36,909 nucleotides of DNA from Thiococcus pfennigii (GCF_016583835.1 NZ_NRRW01000037.1:1-36909); one strand, 5' to 3'. Shown: positions 25,598 to 33,919, counted from the stretch's first letter. Translations and numbers: made by a program. The notes: generated from the sequence alone by a model not told the origin.

Positions 25598-25750
25598 ATA
25601 ACCCCGCCATTTGTCGGGGTCGGCCACAGGACGACCGCCACCGCCGGGACGACCAGGCCCGGGACGCGGGAATTCGTCAGCGCACCCCGCCGAGGATCGA
25701 CCGTGAACCGGGCAGACCATCTCGACCAAGGCCGGAGCACGGGTCTGCCC
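25598..25750 (-). pseudogene. Decayed copy of the modC 3' end
   Basis: On the minus strand the reading LVVPAVAVVLWPTPTNGG lines up with LVVPPSAIVLLPTSAYGG at the end of ModC, and the preceding part aligns loosely with the TOBE region. At the DNA level GTCGGCCACAGGACGACC and CGGGACGACCAGGC match modC near 30275-30310. The similarity fades beyond about 80 bases, so this is an old relic. A hairpin (ACCCCG/CGGGGT, 25601-25620) sits at its end. The rest of the 25241-25869 gap holds a GGCC-AAATTTC-GGCC stem near 25468 and no gene. Confidence 0.5.
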
Positions 25751-25869
25751 CGATGCGGCCGCCGGTCGGGGTTTTCGTTCGGGTTCCGCGCGGGTAACCT
25801 CCCGATTCGGCGGCTTGCCGGCCGCGGAGCATGGTCGGGCGATCGCCCTTCGCGCCATTGAGAGGATTG

Positions 25870-26775
25870 ATGGATATCGACGCGCTGAATGCCGAGCATC
25901 GGCTCCAGGGCAGCTTGCGCCTGGGCGAAGGCCGCGGCGGGCTCCCTGTGATCGAGATCGACAACGGCTGGGCCAGCGCCAGGATCTCGCTGCACGGCGG
26001 CCAGGTGCTCGCGTACCGCCCGGCCGCCACCGGCAGCGATCTATTGTTCGAGAGCACCCGCGCCTGGTTCGAGTCGGGCCGTGCCACCAAGGCGGGTATC
26101 CCGATCTGCTGGCCCTGGTTCGGGCGCGACCCTCAGGGGCGGCCGATCCACGGCTTCGTCGGCGAGCGGCGCTGGACCCTGCTCGGGACCGCCAACCTGC
26201 CGAGCGGTGCCACGCGGGTGCGACTGGGGATCTCGGACGACGCCGAGACCCGAGCCATCTGGCCGCATCGCTTCGATCTCGCGGTCGAGGCCACGGTCGG
26301 GGAGACGCTGTCGGTCGAGCTGATCGCCCGCAATACCGGAAGCCAGCCGTACCGCGTGACCCAGGGGCTGCACAGCTATTTCCGCGTCGGGGATGTCCGT
26401 CGCACCCGACTCCTCGGTCTGGAGGGCTGCCGGTACATCGACAAGTCGGTCGGCGGGGACGATGCGATTCGCGTCCAGGCGGGGCCGGTCCTGGTCGATC
26501 GCGAGGTGAATCGCATCTACGAGCGGGTGCCGCCGGATCTGGCGCTGGAAGACCCGACGCTCGGGCGGCGGATTCGGATCGCGAGCCGGCACAGCTCGAC
26601 TTGCGTGGTCTGGAACCCCTGGATCGAGACGGCGCGCGCGATGGAAGACCTCGGCGATCTGGATTATCTGGATTTTCTGTGCGTCGAGACGGTGAACGCC
26701 GCGAGCGAGGTCATCGAGATTCCAAGCGGCGGCGAGGTCCGGCTGGCCGCCGAGATGGCCGTGGAGCCGCTATGA
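25870..26775 (+). CDS. yeaD: Glucose-6-phosphate 1-epimerase (D-hexose-6-phosphate mutarotase)
   Basis: The 301-residue protein belongs to the aldose 1-epimerase/YeaD family. Seen motifs are ISLHGGQVLAYRPAA, KAGIPICWPWFGRDPQGRPI, HGFVGERRWTLLG with the conserved His, VTQGLHSYFRVGDV (second His) and VVWNPWIETARAMEDLG. It interconverts the anomers of hexose 6-phosphates in the cytoplasm. GAGAGG lies 4 bases before ATG 25870. It stands alone; a hairpin (26778-26792) follows the stop directly. Confidence 0.93.
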   Translation: MDIDALNAEHRLQGSLRLGEGRGGLPVIEIDNGWASARISLHGGQVLAYRPAATGSDLLFESTRAWFESGRATKAGIPICWPWFGRDPQGRPIHGFVGERRWTLLGTANLPSGATRVRLGISDDAETRAIWPHRFDLAVEATVGETLSVELIARNTGSQPYRVTQGLHSYFRVGDVRRTRLLGLEGCRYIDKSVGGDDAIRVQAGPVLVDREVNRIYERVPPDLALEDPTLGRRIRIASRHSSTCVVWNPWIETARAMEDLGDLDYLDFLCVETVNAASEVIEIPSGGEVRLAAEMAVEPL

Positions 26776-26777
26776 GT

Positions 26778-26792
26778 GCGGGCGTCGCCCGC
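26778..26792 (+). terminator. Hairpin right after yeaD
   Basis: GCGGGC, loop GTC, GCCCGC begins three bases after the TGA. A C-rich rather than T-rich stretch follows, so it could be a weak terminator or simply a REP-type stem. Confidence 0.4.
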
Positions 26793-26916
26793 GACCCTCT
26801 CCCCCTCCCCCGCAAGCCCTGGCCGCCTCCTCGTGCAAGCCTGCGGAATCCCCGAGGCCGCGCACGCCGCGCCCTGCAACCCTCGCGTGGATAGGCGCCC
26901 GCTCGAGGGCGATGTG

Positions 26917-26950
26917 CGCGAACCGATCGCCTGCAAGCGGGCCCCTACGG
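26917..26950. repeat. REP-like sequence
   Basis: CGATCGCCTGCAAGCGGGCC followed by CCTACGG matches the copy at 36275-36303 (GTCGCCCGCAAGCGGGCTCC, TACGG). Its reverse complement has the typical GTAGGAGCCCGCTTGC form of gammaproteobacterial REP elements. Confidence 0.55.
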
Positions 26951-26992
26951 CGCTCGGATCCTGAGGTGACGCGACGGAGCGGTCTCGTCCTT

Positions 26993-27697
26993 TCAATGTC
27001 CCCGCAAGCGCCCCTCGATCCCGCCCACCGGCTCGCAGTCGATATGCAATTCTCGATCGCGGCGGATCAGTGGGGTGTAGATCAGGGCACGGAGGACATC
27101 GCTCCGCTCCCAGATTTCCTCGTCACCCAACACGGCAACATAGTCCCCACCGATCTCATACGGATCCCAGAAGATCACCTGATAGGAACCGGGCTGGGTG
27201 ACCTCCTGCCTGGAGACCTGACCGCGGAAATAGTACTTGCCGCCGAACGGCTCGTAGAAGACCTCCCGCGGTTCGCCGGGGAGCGGACCGGGGACGACGA
27301 CGGCACCCTCGCCCTCGGGGATCTCGACGACCTCGGGCAACGGGTGGTCGGGCGGCGGCAGCCCAGGCCCCACGAGTGCGAACCACGGGATGAAGTCCTC
27401 ATAGCCGACGCAGGCCGGGACGATCGCCTCGATGTAGATCTCGGCCGGCTCGGCGAGATCGAAATGGTAGAAGTCCACGTCCAACGCCGGTTCGTCGTCA
27501 CGGTACGCCAGCCACGAGTAGACGGCGATCGACTGTTCGACCTCGCCACGCACCTCGAACGGCCGTTCCTGCGTCCAATCGCGGTGCTCGAAATAGGGCA
27601 CATGGGCCAGCACCGGACCGGCGAGACCGGCGATCAGCGCGGCCCCGCCGACCGCGCGGGCGGCAGTTCGAGATGGTAGAGACCTGTTGCGCGACAT
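26993..27697 (-). CDS. Exported protein of unknown function
   Basis: ATG 27697 with GGAGG upstream starts MSRNRSLPSRTAARAVGGAA, a signal peptide cleaved near VLAHV. The 234-residue protein has conserved-looking blocks: HVPYFEHRDWTQERPFEV, EQSIAVYSWLAYRD, IVPACVGYEDFIPWFALVGP, EVFYEPFGGKYYFRGQV, GDYVAVLGDEEIWERSD and RRDRELHIDCEPVGG. Two Cys may pair. It appears beta-rich and periplasmic. I have seen such sequences only as uncharacterised proteins and assign no function. Confidence 0.7.
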   Translation of the reverse strand: MSRNRSLPSRTAARAVGGAALIAGLAGPVLAHVPYFEHRDWTQERPFEVRGEVEQSIAVYSWLAYRDDEPALDVDFYHFDLAEPAEIYIEAIVPACVGYEDFIPWFALVGPGLPPPDHPLPEVVEIPEGEGAVVVPGPLPGEPREVFYEPFGGKYYFRGQVSRQEVTQPGSYQVIFWDPYEIGGDYVAVLGDEEIWERSDVLRALIYTPLIRRDRELHIDCEPVGGIEGRLRGH

Positions 27698-27800
27698 CGG
27701 AAGACCCTCCTCGATCACCTTGACAACCCCGTCCACCCAGTGGTCGACCCCGATCCGTCAAGCACAGCGGGCACCGAGGTCGAATCGGAACTCGCCGGTT

Positions 27801-28733
27801 TCAATGCCCATCAGGCGGCAGCCAAAGGGCGGATTCGGCCAAGTGCTCGAGCGTCAATTCGTCGAACAGGTCACGGCGCTCGTCATTGACCATGGCCCCG
27901 GCTTGCTCGATCACGACGAGCCGCGCCGCCGGATTCAGTGCCTGGAAGGCGTCCGCCTCGGTGAGCGGCGTAAAGGCGTTCTCGCCCCCCCAAATCAGCA
28001 GGATCGGCCGCTCGCAGGCGGCCACCTCGTCGCGGACATCGAGCCCGAGGTTGCCGGTCAAGAAGGCCGCAGCACCGTAAAGCGATTCCGCCACACGCGT
28101 GTACCGCCAATAGTCGTAGCGGGTGGGCAGGTCGCAGAACGAAGGGTCGACATAGAGGGAGCTGCGACAGAAGCCGGATATCGATGGCCAGGAGCCAAGC
28201 AAGTCGTAAAGGGCCTGGCCCCACTGACTCGCGACGAATCGCTCCCAGACCTGCGCGCTTGCCGGAGTGGACTCCGTTGTGAAGCTCTCGACGCCGACCG
28301 GCGCATTGAGGACCAAGGCCGTGACCAGATCCGGGCGGGCCGCGGCCGCCGCGATCGCGTAGGTACCGCCGAGTGAATGGCCAATCAGGGCCGCTGGCTC
28401 AGCGACCACCTCGTCGAGAAAGGCCGCGACCAGATCGGCATAGAAGGGGCCTGTGAATAGGCGCTCGGGTCCGATCGAGCGACCCCAGCCGGTCAAGTCC
28501 AGCGAATAGACGCGATGGCCAGCGCCGACGAGCGCACCGATCTGGTACTTGGTCTGCTCGGACGAAGCCCCGGCGCCGATGCCGTGGACTTGGACGACGG
28601 GCGTACCGACACCGTCGACGCGATAGGCGACGGACTCCCCGTCGTAACGCCATGCTCGCCAGTCGCCGCTGTAGGCGGTCGTCGATACCAGCAGGGTCGC
28701 TAGCCAGACCATCGATCTGAACAGTGTCTGCAT
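27801..28733 (-). CDS. Alpha/beta-hydrolase fold protein lacking the catalytic His
   Basis: A signal peptide (MQTLFRSMVWLATLLVSTTA) precedes a classic hydrolase: VVQVHGIGAGASSEQTKYQI, VYSLDLTGWGRS, nucleophile elbow ALIGHSLGGTYAIAAAAA and ILLIWGGENAFTPLTEADAF with the acid residue region. Where relatives have AGHMVxDE, this protein reads QAGAMVNDERRDLF: the expected catalytic His is Ala (codon GCC). The Ser is intact. It may therefore be non-hydrolytic or use another His. It is 310 residues and exported. The order with the preceding exported gene is tandem, 100 bases apart. Confidence 0.8.
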   Translation of the reverse strand: MQTLFRSMVWLATLLVSTTAYSGDWRAWRYDGESVAYRVDGVGTPVVQVHGIGAGASSEQTKYQIGALVGAGHRVYSLDLTGWGRSIGPERLFTGPFYADLVAAFLDEVVAEPAALIGHSLGGTYAIAAAAARPDLVTALVLNAPVGVESFTTESTPASAQVWERFVASQWGQALYDLLGSWPSISGFCRSSLYVDPSFCDLPTRYDYWRYTRVAESLYGAAAFLTGNLGLDVRDEVAACERPILLIWGGENAFTPLTEADAFQALNPAARLVVIEQAGAMVNDERRDLFDELTLEHLAESALWLPPDGH

Positions 28734-29093
28734 CGTTTGGCTCCAGAGGGGGCGATCGGCGCCGCGCAGGTACGCACATCCACGGGCTGCGAGCGCGACC
28801 AATGTCGCGCGGACCAGATGATGGGGGCGCTTCAGGCTGGATTGAAGGCGGTCGCAACGAGGCCCCGCAATGGGCGCGGCCGTCCCATCGTGGACGCTGG
28901 GTGCGCAGGGGACGGCTCGGGACGGTGAGACACCAGCAGACCCGGCGGCGGTGCGAAACGCAGCCCCCTGGACATCCTGTCGAGGGACCTCGAAGAACTG
29001 CCCGGATGACAACGCTCAGAGCTCCCCTGAAGACACGGCCGGCAACGCCTCCCCGCGCACCTCAACATGTCGCAATCCCCCCTTGCTGGGGTT
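28734..29093. other. Intergenic region without recognisable gene
   Basis: This includes the promoter region of the minus-strand hydrolase gene. The minus-strand frame from the modC fragment continues through it to about 28832, but the sequence past LLPTPARG no longer resembles ModC. No repeat or RNA gene was seen. Confidence 0.4.
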
Positions 29094-29345
29094 GGCAGCA
29101 GGACGATCGCAGAGGGCGGGACGATCAGGCGCGCGGGCGTCCCCGACGTCGGAAAAGGGGCGTTCGGCGCCAGGTGGATGCGCAGCAGGGAACGATCCGG
29201 CAGGCGGCAGATCAGCGCCCGCCGGCCGCCCAGCTCGACGGCCCGGACGACCTCGACCGTCAACGCCTGATCGCCCGGCCCGTCGGCGGCGAAGCGCGAA
29301 CCATCGGGCCGGATTGCGGCGCAAAGGGCGCCGCGATACGGCCGA
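29094..29345 (-). pseudogene. Partial duplicate of the modC 3' end
   Basis: Bases 29094-29285 are nearly identical to modC 30275-30466 and encode TVEVVRAVELGGRRALICRL, PDRSLLRIHLAPNAPFPTSG and TPARLIVPPSAIVLLPTPAR, the C-terminal TOBE domain. From 29290 to about 29345 homology continues with two internal gaps and several changes relative to modC. No start codon, ATPase part or matching stop is present, so this is a fragment. A parDE pair separates it from intact modC. Confidence 0.85.
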
Positions 29346-29469
29346 ACTGACGCGCGAGGACATCCCCGGCCCGATCTTCAAACTGGCCGACGTGCTCATC
29401 CAGATGGAGCGCGAGCGGGTCACGGAGATTCGCTTTCTGCCGGATGCCTGCGAGGAGGGCGCATCATGA
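29335..29469 (+). pseudogene. Unrecognised gene remnant
   Basis: A plus-strand frame carries protein-like sequence: ELTREDIPGPIFKLADVLIQ then MERERVTEIRFLPDACEEGA, ending at TGA 29467-29469. The stop overlaps an ATG at 29466 (ATGA) of a second frame, MTGELATRASGLQEAADDAA, which runs into the antisense of parE. This looks like two coupled genes cut on both sides. I do not recognise either. No start codon with a ribosome-binding site exists for the first. Confidence 0.4.
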
Positions 29470-29555
29470 CGGGCGAGTTGGCCACGAGAGCATCCGGGCT
29501 TCAAGAAGCGGCCGACGACGCGGCGGAGCTGTCGGCGCAGGCGAAGACTGGCGGC

Positions 29556-29852
29556 TTAGTTGTCCGCCATCAGCGTCGGGACATCGCGGTCCCCGTGCAC
29601 GACGCGTACGATCTCGATACCGTCGGTGATTTGACGGTACAGGATGAGATACCGCCGGACCGGAGAATAGCGAAGCTCCGGCGCAATGTCGGACCTTGCC
29701 GGGCCAAGGCCGGGCTGATCGGCAAGCAGCAGGAGCTTTTCCTCGATGTCATCAAGCACGCGGTCGGCGGCGCGCACATCGTCATGGGCGATGTAAAGCC
29801 AGATATCGATCAGGTCTTCCTCGGCCTGCGCCGTCCGCTTGATGGTCGGCAT
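29556..29852 (-). CDS. parE: ParE/RelE-family toxin
   Basis: The 98-residue protein is a typical ParE-type toxin: MPTIKRTAQAEEDLIDIWLY, ADRVLDDIEEKLLLLADQPG, GPARSDIAPELRYSPVRRYL and ILYRQITDGIEIVRVVHGDR. ParE-type toxins act on DNA gyrase, RelE-types on mRNA; the two subgroups are not separable here, though the partner is ParD-like. It starts 6 bases after the antitoxin stop, so the two are one operon. It ends against a gene remnant and modC duplicate. Confidence 0.9.
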   Translation of the reverse strand: MPTIKRTAQAEEDLIDIWLYIAHDDVRAADRVLDDIEEKLLLLADQPGLGPARSDIAPELRYSPVRRYLILYRQITDGIEIVRVVHGDRDVPTLMADN

Positions 29853-29858
29853 GATCCG

Positions 29859-30149
29859 TCACGCGCCTGTTGTCCCAGTGTCTTGCGCCGCAACGAACCG
29901 CCGTCGCGCCTCGGCCTTGACCTCCGCCATATCCGCATGGCGCCCCGGCCCACTTGCCAGACCCGCGTCCCAGAGACGCCGCAGCTCCTGGACTTCTTTC
30001 CCCTCCAGCGCGCGGCGGCGCTTCCACTCTCGCAGCGCTTCGCGCACGACCTCGCTGGTCGACGCATACTCGCCGCTCTCGACGGCCTCGCGCACGACCG
30101 CCAGCATTTCCGACGTCAGCGCAACACTGACCTTTTCGACGTGTGCCAT
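29859..30149 (-). CDS. parD: ParD-family antitoxin
   Basis: The 96-residue protein begins with a ribbon-helix-helix domain (EKVSVALTSEMLAVVREAVE, then SGEYASTSEVVREALREWK). The flexible C-terminal part (EVQELRRLWDAGLASGPG onward) would wrap the toxin. ParD-type antitoxins bind their own promoter and repress it. GGAGG lies 9 bases before the ATG at 30149. A longer upstream frame exists but lacks a signal or ribosome-binding site. The pair is inserted between modC and its partial duplicate. Confidence 0.9.
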   Translation of the reverse strand: MAHVEKVSVALTSEMLAVVREAVESGEYASTSEVVREALREWKRRRALEGKEVQELRRLWDAGLASGPGRHADMAEVKAEARRRFVAAQDTGTTGA

Positions 30150-30170
30150 GACAAGAGTCCTCCGAACTCG

Positions 30171-30200
30171 ATAGTAGTAAAGATTCCCACCATGGAGCAA
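30171..30200 (-). promoter_or_regulatory. Candidate parDE promoter
   Basis: On the minus strand TTGCTC (30195-30200) and TACTAT (30171-30176) are separated by 18 bases and lie 22 bases before the parD start. Both are imperfect matches to sigma70 hexamers. Confidence 0.35.
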
Positions 30201-30244
30201 GAAGCGCCCTCCGATGCAGCGCCGTTTTCCCGGAGCCACCGAAG

Positions 30245-31321
30245 TTACGCGTTAGCCCCGCCGTATGCCGACGTCGGCAGCAGGACGATCGCAGAGGGCG
30301 GGACGACCAGGCGCGCGGGCGTCCCCGACGTCGGAAATGGGGCGTTCGGCGCCAGGTGGATGCGCAGCAGGGACCGATCCGGCAGGCGGCAGATCAGCGC
30401 CCGCCGGCCGCCCAGCTCGACGGCCCGGACGACCTCGACCGTCAACGCCTGATCGCCCGGCCCGTCGGCGGCCGGATCCTCGCCGAAGCGCGGCCCGTCC
30501 GGCAGGATCGCGACGGCCTCCGGGCGCCGCGGCGCAAACGGCGCCGCGATCCGCAGGCGACCCCAGGCACCGCCCACGGCGACGCCGTCCCAGTCGGCGA
30601 CCGGCAGGAGATTCTGCCAGCCGAGGACCCGCGCGACCTCGGCGTCGCCAGGGTCGGCGAAGACGGCGGCGGTCTCGCCGAAGCGGCGCAGGCGCCCGGC
30701 GACGACGACACCGACGCGGTCGGCGACCAGGCGCACGTCTTCGAGATCATGGGTGACCAGCACGACCGGGAGGCCGACCTCGGCGACCGTCTCGCGCAGC
30801 AGCAGCCGCAGTGTCTGGCGCAGCGCGGCATCGACGGCCGAGAAGGGCTCGTCGAGAAGCAGGACGCCGGGGTCGGCCGCCAGCGCCCGGGCCAGCGCGA
30901 CCCGCTGGCGCTGGCCGCCCGAGAGCGCATCGGGCCGCCGCCCGGCCAGTTCGCGCAGGTGCAGCCGCTCGAGCCAGGCGCCGATGCGGGCCGCGCGGTC
31001 CGGCCCGCGCGGCAGCCCATAGCCGATATTGCCGGCGACGCTGAGGTGCGGAAAGAGCGCATAGTCCTGGAACAGGAGCCCGACGCGGCGGTGGCGCGGC
31101 GCGAGATCGATCCGCCGGGCGCTGTCGAACCAGACCCGCTCGCCGAGGCGGATGACGCCCTGTTGCGGCGTCTCCAGGCCGGCCAGCAGGCGCAGCAGCG
31201 TGGTCTTGCCACAGCCCGACGGGCCAACCAGGGCCGTGATGCCGGCGGCCGGGACCGTCAGCGCCATCGCCAGCGAGAAGGCCGGACGGCGAAAGCGCAG
31301 CGCGACGCTCAAATCGGCCAT
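30245..31321 (-). CDS. modC: Molybdate ABC transporter ATP-binding protein
   Basis: The 358-residue ATPase shows Walker A GPSGCGKTT (33-41), Q-loop LLFQDYALFPHLS (Q85), signature LSGGQRQRVALARAL (133), Walker B LLLDEPF (154-160) and H-loop THDLEDV (H191). Residues from about 290 form the TOBE domain expected of ModC, which binds molybdate or tungstate. It energises uptake through ModB. Its start overlaps the modB stop by one base (TGATG). Partial copies of its 3' end lie at 29094-29345 and, worn, at 25598-25750. Tungstate specificity cannot be excluded. Confidence 0.95.
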   Translation of the reverse strand: MADLSVALRFRRPAFSLAMALTVPAAGITALVGPSGCGKTTLLRLLAGLETPQQGVIRLGERVWFDSARRIDLAPRHRRVGLLFQDYALFPHLSVAGNIGYGLPRGPDRAARIGAWLERLHLRELAGRRPDALSGGQRQRVALARALAADPGVLLLDEPFSAVDAALRQTLRLLLRETVAEVGLPVVLVTHDLEDVRLVADRVGVVVAGRLRRFGETAAVFADPGDAEVARVLGWQNLLPVADWDGVAVGGAWGRLRIAAPFAPRRPEAVAILPDGPRFGEDPAADGPGDQALTVEVVRAVELGGRRALICRLPDRSLLRIHLAPNAPFPTSGTPARLVVPPSAIVLLPTSAYGGANA

Positions 31322-31986
31322 CACAGCCGCCCGACCCGCCGCAAGAGCAGGAACAGGCCGAGCGAGAGGCCGCCGAGCAGGGTCGAGAGGCGCGCCGCGC
31401 AGTCGAAGTCGCCGTCGAGGACCTGGTTGTAGATGGCCAGCGACAGGGTCTCGGTCGAGCCGATGATGTTGCCGCCGAGCATCAGCGTGATGCCGACCTC
31501 GCCGAACGAGCGGCCGACCCCGAGGGTCAGGCCGGCGACGATGCTGCCGCGCACGACCGGGATCACGACCCGGACCAGCGTCTCGAGCGGCCCCTTGCCG
31601 AGGGTGTAGGAGGCCTCGACCAACTCCCGAGCACTGCCTTCGATCGCCGCCTGGATCGGCTTGACGACGAGCGGCAGGCCGGCGATGAAGGCCGCCAGCA
31701 CCAGCGCCGGGAATGAGAAGACCAGGTCCCAACCGAAGGCCTGCTGCAGCGGCGCGCCGAGCGGGCCGTGGCGGCCGAAGACGAGCAGCAGGAAGAAACC
31801 GATCGCGATCGGCGGAAAGACCAGCGGCAGCGAGACCAGCGCATCGAGCAGGCCGCGCAGCGGCACCGGCCGGCTCAGCAGGTAGCCGAGCCCGATGCCG
31901 ACCGGCAGGAACAGTGCGAGTACGACGCCGGCGACCTGGAGGCTCAACCACAGGGCCGCCGGCGAGCAGTCGAAGGCGGCGATCAC
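31321..31986 (-). CDS. modB: Molybdate ABC transporter permease
   Basis: A 221-residue inner-membrane protein with about five transmembrane segments. The ModB-type coupling motif is EASYTLGKGPLETLVRVVIP, and ARALGEFG-like sequence appears as GVGRSFGEVGITLMLGGNI. LVSLPLVFPPIAIGFFLLLV is typical of the family. The start is GTG (31984-31986), placed directly after the modA stop with no spacer, so it is translationally coupled. Length matches ModB. Confidence 0.95.
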   Translation of the reverse strand: MIAAFDCSPAALWLSLQVAGVVLALFLPVGIGLGYLLSRPVPLRGLLDALVSLPLVFPPIAIGFFLLLVFGRHGPLGAPLQQAFGWDLVFSFPALVLAAFIAGLPLVVKPIQAAIEGSARELVEASYTLGKGPLETLVRVVIPVVRGSIVAGLTLGVGRSFGEVGITLMLGGNIIGSTETLSLAIYNQVLDGDFDCAARLSTLLGGLSLGLFLLLRRVGRL

Positions 31987-32694
31987 TCAGAGCCCGTGCT
32001 TGGAGAAGATCGCCCGCGCCGGCGGGCTCGCGAGATAGTCGGCGAAGGCCTGCGCGGCAGCCGAGGTCGGCCGGTCCTTCGGAAAGCCGAGCGCGATGAC
32101 CGGCGGGTCGTAGAGCGCAGCCGGGATCTCGTCGAAGCCGGCGATCTTCTCGGCGATGCCGAGCGCGTCGGTGATGTTGATGAAGCCGGCATCGACGGTG
32201 CCGGCGATCAGGTAGGCCGAGACCTGCGGCACGGTCGCGAGCGTCAGGAGCCGATCCTCGACCTGCGGCAGCAGGCCGCTGCGGGTCAGGAACTGGGTCG
32301 CCGCGATACCGTAGATGGCCTTCTTCGGGTCGGGCAGCGCGATGCGCTCGGCCGCCGGATCGGCAAGCGCCTGGTAGCCGGCGAGCCGGCGCCCGGCGTA
32401 GGCCAAGACCAGGCGGCCGGTGCCGAGCGGCTCGAAGCGCTCGAACAGGCCGCTCTTGGCGAGGAAGCCCTGCTCGCCGACGGCCAGGTCGACGCGGCCG
32501 CTGTGGCGGACCTGCGCCAGCACCTGCTGCATGTTGCCGAAAGCGCCGTCGACGGCGATCCCGGACGCCTCGGTGAAGGCCGCCGACACCTCGGTCAGCG
32601 GCTTCTTGTAACCGGCCCCGGCGGCGACCAGCAGCGCATCGCCCGAGGCCGAGAACGACGCCAGCAGGACCAGCAACGACAGGATGATTCTCAT
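31987..32694 (-). CDS. modA: Molybdate-binding periplasmic protein
   Basis: The 235-residue protein has a signal peptide (MRIILSLLVLLASFSASGDA). The mature part fits ModA: LLVAAGAGYKKPLTEVSAAF, GAFGNMQQVLAQVRHSGRVD, LAVGEQGFLAKSGLFERFEP, AYLIAGTVDAGFINITDALG and a C-terminal SPPARAIFSKHGL. It binds an oxyanion and delivers it to ModB. GGAG lies 8 bases before the ATG. A ModE-like box lies 94-117 bases upstream. Confidence 0.9.
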   Translation of the reverse strand: MRIILSLLVLLASFSASGDALLVAAGAGYKKPLTEVSAAFTEASGIAVDGAFGNMQQVLAQVRHSGRVDLAVGEQGFLAKSGLFERFEPLGTGRLVLAYAGRRLAGYQALADPAAERIALPDPKKAIYGIAATQFLTRSGLLPQVEDRLLTLATVPQVSAYLIAGTVDAGFINITDALGIAEKIAGFDEIPAALYDPPVIALGFPKDRPTSAAAQAFADYLASPPARAIFSKHGL

Positions 32695-32787
32695 GACGCG
32701 ACTCCGAAGGATGGCCGGTCCGAAGCCGGCAGGGACGGGACGCCCGCCGGCCCCGCACCCCGGGAGGGCTCGGGTGCGCGGGGCCTG

Positions 32788-32811
32788 CGCTATATCCCGG
32801 CGAATATAACG
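32788..32811. promoter_or_regulatory. ModE-type molybdate-responsive operator
   Basis: CGCTATAT (32788-32795), 8-base spacer, ATATAACG (32804-32811): arms are inverted copies with one mismatch and match the known ModE box form (CGnTATAT ... ATATAnCG). It lies between the binding-protein gene and modA, so it is placed to repress modABC when molybdate is plentiful. No modE gene is in the window. Confidence 0.75.
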
Positions 32812-32825
32812 CAAGGCGGCGCGGA

Positions 32826-33884
32826 TCAGCTCCCCGCCAGGACCTCCGCGAGCTGTCCGTCGCTCGGCTCGACGCCGAGGAAACGCTGGTAGAAGGCCCG
32901 CGTCTCGGCCTCGCGGTCCCAGGGGAAGCGCTCCGGATAGAATCGGTTGGCGAGCCACTGGATCGCCAGCGCGCGCATGAAGGACGGCGGCCGGCCCATC
33001 CAGTTGAACGGCGTGGTCGGCACCTGATAGAAGCGCCCCTCGCGCACCGCCCGCAGGTCGGCCCAGGCCGGGTCCTGCTGGATCGCGGCGTAGAATTTCG
33101 GGCTCTGGATGAGGATCAGGTCCGGATCCAGGGCCCGAACCTGCTCCAGCGTCACGTTTTCCAGGCCGCAGAGGGCCTTCTGCTCGCAGACCAGGACGTT
33201 CTCGCCGCCGGCCAGCGCGATCGCCTCGGCGTGGAAGGCCCCCGCGCACTCGGAGATGAGCCCGTTCGGCCCCTCGGCGAAGTAGACGCGCGGGCGCTCG
33301 CCCGGCGGCACATCGGCGACGGCCGCGGCGACCTCGGCGAGGGCCGCCTCGATGTAGGTGCCGAGCTCGGCGGCGCGGGCCTCGCGGCCGATCGCGCGCC
33401 CGACCAGCGCGAGCGCCGCCGGGTAGTCGGCGAGGCGCTCGACGCGCACGAAGAGCCCTGGGATCCCCAGGTCGGCGAATGTCTTCTCGACGGCCGCGGC
33501 GTCGACGAAGCGGTTGTCCCAGGCGATGCCGAGCTGGGGCGCGGCGGCGAGGACCGCCTCGCGCTGCGGCAGCGAGCCATCGCCGAGGTAGCGGCCGATG
33601 ACCGGCAGATCGCGCACGAGCGGCGAGAAATAGGGCGCATCCGGCGCCTTGACCGCGAAGTTCATCGCCGTCAGGCGGGACGGATCCAGCGCATAGACGA
33701 GCGGCGTGGTCGGCGGGGCCGTCGTGAGGACCTTATCGACCTGATCGGGCACCTCGACGGTACGGCCCTTCATGTCGACGAGCTCGCGCGCCTGGGCCGA
33801 GGCGGCCAGCACCAGGAGGCCGCCGAGGAGCGTCCCCAGAAGACCCGGGTGGATCTTGCGACGAAATCGTTGTGCAATCGGCAT
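32826..33884 (-). CDS. BtuF/MolA-like periplasmic metal-complex binding protein
   Basis: The 352-residue protein has a basic n-region and a hydrophobic segment (HPGLLGTLLGGLLVLAASAQA). The class III binding fold is shown by ELVDMKGRTVEVPDQVDKVL, VIGRYLGDGSLPQREAVLAA, RVERLADYPAALALVGRAIG, ALDPDLILIQSPKFYAAIQQ and RALAIQWLANRFYPERFPWD. Such proteins bind siderophores, cobalamin, heme or, in MolA, molybdate/tungstate. It sits 35 bases after the TonB-dependent receptor gene and just before modABC; no BtuCD-type permease is in the window. Mo as ligand is inference from position. ATG 33893 is an alternative start; GGA spacing favours 33884. Confidence 0.85.
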   Translation of the reverse strand: MPIAQRFRRKIHPGLLGTLLGGLLVLAASAQARELVDMKGRTVEVPDQVDKVLTTAPPTTPLVYALDPSRLTAMNFAVKAPDAPYFSPLVRDLPVIGRYLGDGSLPQREAVLAAAPQLGIAWDNRFVDAAAVEKTFADLGIPGLFVRVERLADYPAALALVGRAIGREARAAELGTYIEAALAEVAAAVADVPPGERPRVYFAEGPNGLISECAGAFHAEAIALAGGENVLVCEQKALCGLENVTLEQVRALDPDLILIQSPKFYAAIQQDPAWADLRAVREGRFYQVPTTPFNWMGRPPSFMRALAIQWLANRFYPERFPWDREAETRAFYQRFLGVEPSDGQLAEVLAGS

Positions 33885-33919
33885 CTCTGTCATTCCAATG
33901 GGTGTTTCAGGGATCGGGA

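Noticed and set aside
31322-32758. Upstream continuation of the modC frame
   Set aside because: It runs in another frame through modB and modA, which are clearly real; modC starts at 31321.
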